A stretch of 64,000 nucleotides of DNA, from NCBI RefSeq assembly GCF_902497895.1, contig NZ_CABVHQ010000007.1, positions 1 through 64,000 of the forward strand, given 5' to 3'. The notes beneath the pieces are model-generated. The model saw only the letters and a list, made by a program, of their open reading frames with translations. It had not been told where the DNA came from and ran no database searches. Of the stretch, positions 60,087 to 64,000 are shown in pieces; positions within the stretch are counted from its first letter, which is position 1; the number at the start of each line of letters is the position of its first letter. The translations under genes and the position numbers were made by a program. The DNA is from Pseudomonas fluorescens. GTDB lineage: Bacteria; Pseudomonadota; Gammaproteobacteria; Pseudomonadales; Pseudomonadaceae.

Positions 60087-60500
60087 ATGGGCGTGATCAA
60101 TGAGTTCAAGGCCTTCGCGGTCAAAGGTAACGTGGTCGACATGGCCGTCGGGATCATTATCGGCGCAGCCTTCGGCAAAATCGTTTCGTCCTTTGTAGGC
60201 GACGTGATAATGCCACCCATCGGCCTGCTGATCGGCGGGGTGGACTTCAGTGATCTTGCAGTCACCCTCAAGGCAGCCCAAGGCGAGGCACCCGCGGTGA
60301 TGCTGGCCTACGGCAGATTCATCCAGAGCACGATCGACTTCATCATCCTCGCTTTTGCGATTTTCATGGGCGTCAAAGCCATCAATCGTCTGAAACGCGA
60401 AGAGGCCGTTGCGCCAACCCTGCCACCGGTTCCGACCAAGGAAGAGGAGCTGCTGGAGGAAATACGCGACCTGCTCAAAGCGCAGAACAACAGACCCTGA
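60087..60500 (+). CDS. mscL: Large-conductance mechanosensitive channel MscL
   Basis: MscL opens under strong membrane tension to protect from osmotic downshock. The 137-aa protein has the family N-terminus [30 protein letters not shown] with the TM1 pore helix, TM2 (about residues 72-98, [19 protein letters not shown]) and the C-terminal helix with [16 protein letters not shown] lies upstream. The 433-base gap between radA and mscL holds no gene; a weak 10-bp inverted repeat (catccaactt 59808 / aagttggatg 59887) is the only feature I see there. Confidence 0.97.
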   Translation: MGVINEFKAFAVKGNVVDMAVGIIIGAAFGKIVSSFVGDVIMPPIGLLIGGVDFSDLAVTLKAAQGEAPAVMLAYGRFIQSTIDFIILAFAIFMGVKAINRLKREEAVAPTLPPVPTKEEELLEEIRDLLKAQNNRP

Positions 60501-60520
60501 ACGGTTTTGTCGCCTGGGTA

Positions 60521-60546
60521 AACGGCACCATCACGGTGCCGTTCTC
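60521..60546. terminator. Bidirectional terminator between mscL and fpr
   Basis: A 9-bp stem (aacggcacc / ggtgccgtt) with loop atcac lies between the convergent mscL and fpr genes; the T-tract is short on both sides. Confidence 0.7.
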
Positions 60547-61323
60547 TTACCAGTAATTCTCCACCGCAACCTGCCCGGGCTTGCGACTCAGGCTTAGCCG
60601 CATATCGCGTGTTTTAAGCAGTTTGCGCGTGTCATCGATCATTTGCGGATTACCGCAGAGCATCACCCGCGAGTGCTCGGCCGTCAGCTCCACGCCTGCG
60701 GCACATTCCAGTTCGCCATTTTCTATCAACCGGGTGATCCGACCGCTCAACGCACCTGGATGCTGCTCGCGGGTGACTGTCGCAATGAACTGCAGTTTAT
60801 GTCCGTACTCCGCCAGGTACTCGCGCTGTGCCAGTCCGGCGATCAATTCCTGGTAGGCGAGTTCTCGTGCTTCGCGTGCACTGTAGACCAGGATGATTCG
60901 CTCGAATTTTTCCCAGGCCTCGAAGTCCTGAAGGATCGACAAAAACGGCGCAACGCCGGTACCTGTGGCCATCAACCAGAGATCTCGGCCGTCGGTAAAA
61001 CGATCCAGGGTCAGAAAACCGAACGCCTGCCGGTCGACCAGTAACGTATCGCCCTCGACCAAACGACTCAACTCACTGGTGAACTCGCCACCCGGCACCA
61101 CGATGGAAAAGAACTCAAGAAACTCGTCATGGGGCGAGGAGACCATGGAATAGGCCCGCCAGACCACGCTGCCATCGGCCTTGCAAACACCCAGGCGCGC
61201 GAACTGCCCAGCCCGAAAACGGAAGCCAGGATCTCGTGTGGTACGCAAAGTGAACAGACCTGGGGTCAATGGCTGAACGTCGAGCAGGGTTTGCCGGGTG
61301 AATTTTTCGGCGCTGGCGGTCAT
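60547..61323 (-). CDS. fpr: Ferredoxin-NADP+ reductase
   Basis: A 258-aa FNR-type flavoprotein that passes electrons between NADPH and ferredoxin or flavodoxin and is used under oxidative stress and for haem or siderophore iron handling. It has the FAD motif WRAYSMVSSP (near residue 50), the NADP-binding GTGVAPFLSIL and the C-terminal aromatic VAVENYW. The ATG at 61323 gives MTASAEKFTRQTLLDV behind TTGGAG. The length matches the P. aeruginosa Fpr. It converges with mscL. Confidence 0.95.
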   Translation of the reverse strand: MTASAEKFTRQTLLDVQPLTPGLFTLRTTRDPGFRFRAGQFARLGVCKADGSVVWRAYSMVSSPHDEFLEFFSIVVPGGEFTSELSRLVEGDTLLVDRQAFGFLTLDRFTDGRDLWLMATGTGVAPFLSILQDFEAWEKFERIILVYSAREARELAYQELIAGLAQREYLAEYGHKLQFIATVTREQHPGALSGRITRLIENGELECAAGVELTAEHSRVMLCGNPQMIDDTRKLLKTRDMRLSLSRKPGQVAVENYW

Positions 61324-61673
61324 GGGGTGCTCCAAGAGGCAGATACCCCAGTGTCGCGCAAAGCCAGGCAGATAAACACCGTGAGTTTGTAGTGTTAAAA
61401 AGCATCCAGGACGCTGGGCAAAATTAAACAAAATTGAACTAAAAATACTCGAATTCCACCGCGCACAACATGAATCTCTCCAGAGATGCTCCAACCATAC
61501 AATTACTCACAAATACTGGCTTACTGCTATCAGTCTTGATCCTACTTTGGATAAGTCGACATTTACTCACTAGATGATAAACATCATTCAAAAAACAAGT
61601 ATTTATCAGAGAGCTTATAATCAAATAAGAACCAAACCTTCTACTTCAAGAATAAAATAATCATTAAAATTGC

Positions 61674-61689
61674 GTAGGACCTGTCCTAC
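61674..61689. promoter_or_regulatory. Perfect dyad GTAGGAC-CT-GTCCTAC upstream of the luxR gene
   Basis: Two 7-bp perfect inverted arms with a 2-base spacer lie about 60 bases before the start codon of the LuxR-family gene. The 7-2-7 geometry equals that of las/lux-type boxes, although the outer bases are GT...AC rather than CT...AG. The surrounding 61324-61740 region is AT-rich and holds no gene. Confidence 0.5.
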
Positions 61690-61740
61690 ACTGCCCCTCT
61701 AGAATCGGATCCAATCCAACAAGAACACATGGAGAGTCGT

Positions 61741-62517
61741 ATGGATTTCTGGACGGAGGCCCAGCTTAAAAGATTGAATCAAGAGCATGATTTACAGACC
61801 GTTTTCAAAATCGCCTTGAATTTAACCCGCGATATAGGCTTCGAATTTTGTGCGTTCACGATGAACGCTCCCGGGCATCACCAGCAGCCACAGGCCCTGA
61901 GAATCAACAATTATTCGTTCGCCTGGAACGAAAAATACGAACTCTCCAACTATGTGGCTATCGATCCAATTGTTCATCACTGCAATCATTCGGTCATTCC
62001 TATCATCTGGAGCGACCAGGTCTTCGCCAATGCTCCTGCCTACTGGGAGGACATGCAAAAACACGGCATGCACCATGGGATTTCTCAGTCAGTGCATGAC
62101 CCCCGCGGAGTCTGCAGCATGCTGAGCCTTTCTCGAAGCCGTGAGTCTATCGGTGGACGCGAGCTCTACGAAAAAGCCGCCCATATCATCTGGCTTTGCC
62201 ATGCCTTGCACACTGCCGTTGTCGAGCAGTTGTTGCGTGACCCTGCTTTTCGCCCCTCCAACAGATTGTCGACCCGGGAAATCGAAGTCTTGAAATGGTC
62301 AGCCGAAGGCAAGACCGCCTCGGACATTGCCACCATTCTCAACCTCTCGGAACGGACCGTGAATTTCCATGTGAGCACTGCAATAAAAAAGATGGGAGTC
62401 AACAATAAGATCGCAGCCGTCGTACATGCGGTCATGGAGGGATTGCTTGACCCATCCCTTACGACAGATACAGCGTCACGGAGGCGCGTTTTGCAAACCG
62501 AAAAAACCTGCAAGTAA
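61741..62517 (+). CDS. LuxR-family regulator with autoinducer-binding domain (LuxR solo)
   Basis: A 258-aa LuxR protein with an N-terminal autoinducer-binding domain and a C-terminal helix-turn-helix (LSTREIEVLKWSAEGKTASDIATIL). The six residues conserved in AHL receptors (TraR numbering W57, Y61, D70, P71, W85, G113) are kept as W62, Y66, D75, P76, W90 and G113 with matching spacing. The plant-signal solo group (OryR/PsoR-like) usually changes the first two. No luxI gene is in the window, so it is a solo. The ATG at 61741 has GGAGAG upstream. Confidence 0.88.
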   Translation: MDFWTEAQLKRLNQEHDLQTVFKIALNLTRDIGFEFCAFTMNAPGHHQQPQALRINNYSFAWNEKYELSNYVAIDPIVHHCNHSVIPIIWSDQVFANAPAYWEDMQKHGMHHGISQSVHDPRGVCSMLSLSRSRESIGGRELYEKAAHIIWLCHALHTAVVEQLLRDPAFRPSNRLSTREIEVLKWSAEGKTASDIATILNLSERTVNFHVSTAIKKMGVNNKIAAVVHAVMEGLLDPSLTTDTASRRRVLQTEKTCK

Positions 62518-62667
62518 TCCAGAAGAAAAAAACGTACCATTTACCACCCTATCTGAGTGATGACGTGAGTTGCCCGGCACCGCGATGCAGTTCACTCAGA
62601 CAGTCCCGCAAGCCCCCTGCCGCCCAGGCCCTGCAGGACCCCGTTGATTACCCAGAGTCCCCGCCCC

Positions 62668-63792
62668 ATGCCCCTGCTCGAAAGCCCTTTCACCCAACTC
62701 GATCTGATCCGCCAGCCTGAACAACAGAACGAACCCTTGCAGGCCTTTGACGCAGCCGATGAATACCTGCTCAATTATCTGGCCGAGCAAACGCCTGCAG
62801 CAGATACCCGGGTGTTGGTGCTCAATGACAGCTTTGGCGCTCTGGCTGCCAGCCTGGTCGGGCATGTGCAGGTCAGCAGCAGCGGCGACTCGTTCCTGGC
62901 CAGCCAGGCACTGGAGAAGAATCTGGTGCGCAACGGCCGGGCCTTCGACGCCGTATCGTTCGTTCCTGCCAGCGCAATACCCACCGGGCCGTTCGACCGG
63001 GTGTTGATCCGGGTGCCGAAAACCCTGGCCTTGCTCCAAGAACAACTGATTCGCCTGCAAGACCAACTGGCTCCCGGCGCCCAAGTGATTGCCGGCGCCA
63101 TGGTCAAGCACCTGCCCCGCGCCGCTGGCGATCTGCTGGAGCGTTATATCGGCCCGGTGCAAGCTTCACTGGCGATGAAAAAAGCCCGACTGCTGATCGC
63201 TACCGCCGAAAGCAAAAAGCCGAGCGTATCGCCCTACCCGACTCGCTACACCCTCGACCAACCTGCGATCGAACTGTTGAACCATGCCAATGTGTTCTGT
63301 CGCGAAGGGCTGGATATCGGTACGCGGGCGTTTCTCCCACACCTGCCGAAAAACCTGGGCAGCGCACAGGTTGCGGATCTGGGGTGTGGTAACGGTGTAC
63401 TGGCCATCGCCAGTGCACTGCAAAACCCCCAGGCCCGGTACACGCTGGTCGATGAATCCTTCATGGCGGTGCAATCTGCGAGCGAAAACTGGCGTGCCGC
63501 ACTCGGTGAGCGCGAGGTGATCGTTCGCGCTGACGATGGTCTGGCAGGGCAAGAACCGCAATCCCTTGATGTGGTGCTGTGCAACCCGCCGTTTCACCAG
63601 CAACAGGTGGTCGGTGATTTCCTTGCCTGGCGGATGTTCCAGCAAGCCCGTGAAGCACTGGTGGTCGGCGGCGCACTGTATATCGTCGGCAATCGTCATC
63701 TGGGTTATCACAGCAAACTGGCGCGATTGTTCCGCGGCGTCGAACAAGTGGCAGCCACACCCAAGTTCGTGATTCTCAAAGCCCGGAAGTAA
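62668..63792 (+). CDS. rlmG: 23S rRNA (guanine(1835)-N2)-methyltransferase RlmG
   Basis: RlmG methylates G1835 of 23S rRNA. The 374-aa protein has the duplicated methyltransferase fold of RlmG/RsmC proteins: an N-terminal inactive half and a C-terminal catalytic half with SAM-binding VADLGCGNGVLAIAS (near residue 240) and the target-base motif VVLCNPPFHQQ. The start gives MPLLESPFTQLDLIRQPEQQ; an ATG eight codons upstream is possible. Confidence 0.95.
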   Translation: MPLLESPFTQLDLIRQPEQQNEPLQAFDAADEYLLNYLAEQTPAADTRVLVLNDSFGALAASLVGHVQVSSSGDSFLASQALEKNLVRNGRAFDAVSFVPASAIPTGPFDRVLIRVPKTLALLQEQLIRLQDQLAPGAQVIAGAMVKHLPRAAGDLLERYIGPVQASLAMKKARLLIATAESKKPSVSPYPTRYTLDQPAIELLNHANVFCREGLDIGTRAFLPHLPKNLGSAQVADLGCGNGVLAIASALQNPQARYTLVDESFMAVQSASENWRAALGEREVIVRADDGLAGQEPQSLDVVLCNPPFHQQQVVGDFLAWRMFQQAREALVVGGALYIVGNRHLGYHSKLARLFRGVEQVAATPKFVILKARK

Positions 63793-63822
63793 CAAAAAAA
63801 AACCCTCCAGTGGAGGGTTATA
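63793..63822 (-). terminator. Terminator for the DUF2474 operon (minus strand)
   Basis: The stem aaccctcc / ggagggtt, loop agt, is followed on the minus strand by ten T residues just after the DUF2474 gene; the plus-strand side has no T tract. It lies directly at the end of rlmG. Confidence 0.8.
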
Positions 63823-63867
63823 AATCCGTGCCGCAAGGCAACGGGATGGGATTGGGTGTGGCGAATA

Positions 63868-64000
63868 TCAGTGAGTGGTCAGGCCGGCAGCGTTCATGAA
63901 CATACGCATCAGGCCGGCAACAATGGCCAGGGCCAGCACACTGCCGGTCCAGATCAGCGCCAGCCAGCCGAGTCGCTGCCAGAGAGGCTTTTTTTCGGCC
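63868..64000 (-). CDS. DUF2474 family small membrane protein, C-terminal part (cut by window edge)
   Basis: Reading leftwards from the window edge gives a protein end of AEKKPLWQRLGWLALIW followed by a hydrophobic segment and ending GLTTH. This matches the DUF2474 family of about 50 residues with one membrane helix, which follows cydAB/cioAB-type cyanide-insensitive quinol oxidase genes. The start is outside the window, so the oxidase genes would be expected to the right on the minus strand. Confidence 0.7.
   Translation of the reverse strand, partial: AEKKPLWQRLGWLALIWTGSVLALAIVAGLMRMFMNAAGLTTH

Noticed and set aside
61439..61624. 61-codon minus-strand frame in the AT-rich region before the luxR gene
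   Set aside because: Low-complexity AT-rich region, no ribosome site and no known match by eye.

Overview
The window is a high-GC chromosomal segment of a Pseudomonas species, most likely of the P. fluorescens complex. This rests on gene order and protein sequence: the run bamD, thiO, type IV minor pilins, ispH-fkpB-lspA-ileS-ribF-murJ-rpsT-proB-obgE-rpmA-rplU-ispB, the TIGR00645/Lon-like/DUF3015 block, a morA-like c-di-GMP gene and glyA is the same neighbourhood as PAO1 PA4545 to about PA4604. Intergenic gaps carry many REP-type inverted repeats of three sequence classes (gatcgcagcctgcggcagc, gggagcgagcttgctcgcg, ggcgagggggcttgccccc), as is usual in the fluorescens group. No tRNA, rRNA, CRISPR, prophage or intact insertion sequence was seen.

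Layout. 1-4.2 kb: pgeF (cut by the window edge) and rluD diverge from bamD, followed by a small PP0621-family protein and thiO. 4.25-10.6 kb: a type IV pilus minor-pilin operon on the minus strand (fimU-pilV-pilW-pilX-pilY1-pilE, chained by short overlaps) with a divergent fimT. 10.6-23.9 kb: a dense housekeeping block for isoprenoid, lipoprotein, translation, flavin, peptidoglycan-lipid, proline and ribosome functions. 24-37 kb: small conserved proteins (one behind a likely Fur box), FKBP isomerase, a UPF0114 membrane protein, a 609-aa lipoprotein of unknown function, a Lon-like protease, a DUF3015 protein, an Lnb-like DUF4105 protein, a GreA/B-like factor and NADP-type glutamate dehydrogenase. 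37.7-45 kb: ettA, a 1282-aa PAS-GGDEF-EAL protein and glyA. 45-50.4 kb: an accessory island with a decayed paralogue next to an orphan 181-aa gene, a tandem repeat block, a dicarboxylate transporter with two GntR-type regulators, and a CobW-type GTPase.

50.5-57.6 kb holds two nearly identical cstA-ybdD pairs that flank a Cache-type sensor kinase and its LuxR-type response regulator; this is probably a duplicated pyruvate/peptide uptake module with its own control system. A 164-bp inverted-repeat element (MITE-like) lies upstream of the second copy. 57.9-64 kb: a PilZ protein, radA, mscL, fpr, a LuxR solo with a complete acyl-homoserine-lactone pocket signature and a dyad in front of it, rlmG, and the 3' end of a DUF2474 gene on the minus strand. 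Functions are inferred from sequence recognition alone; no searches were run.
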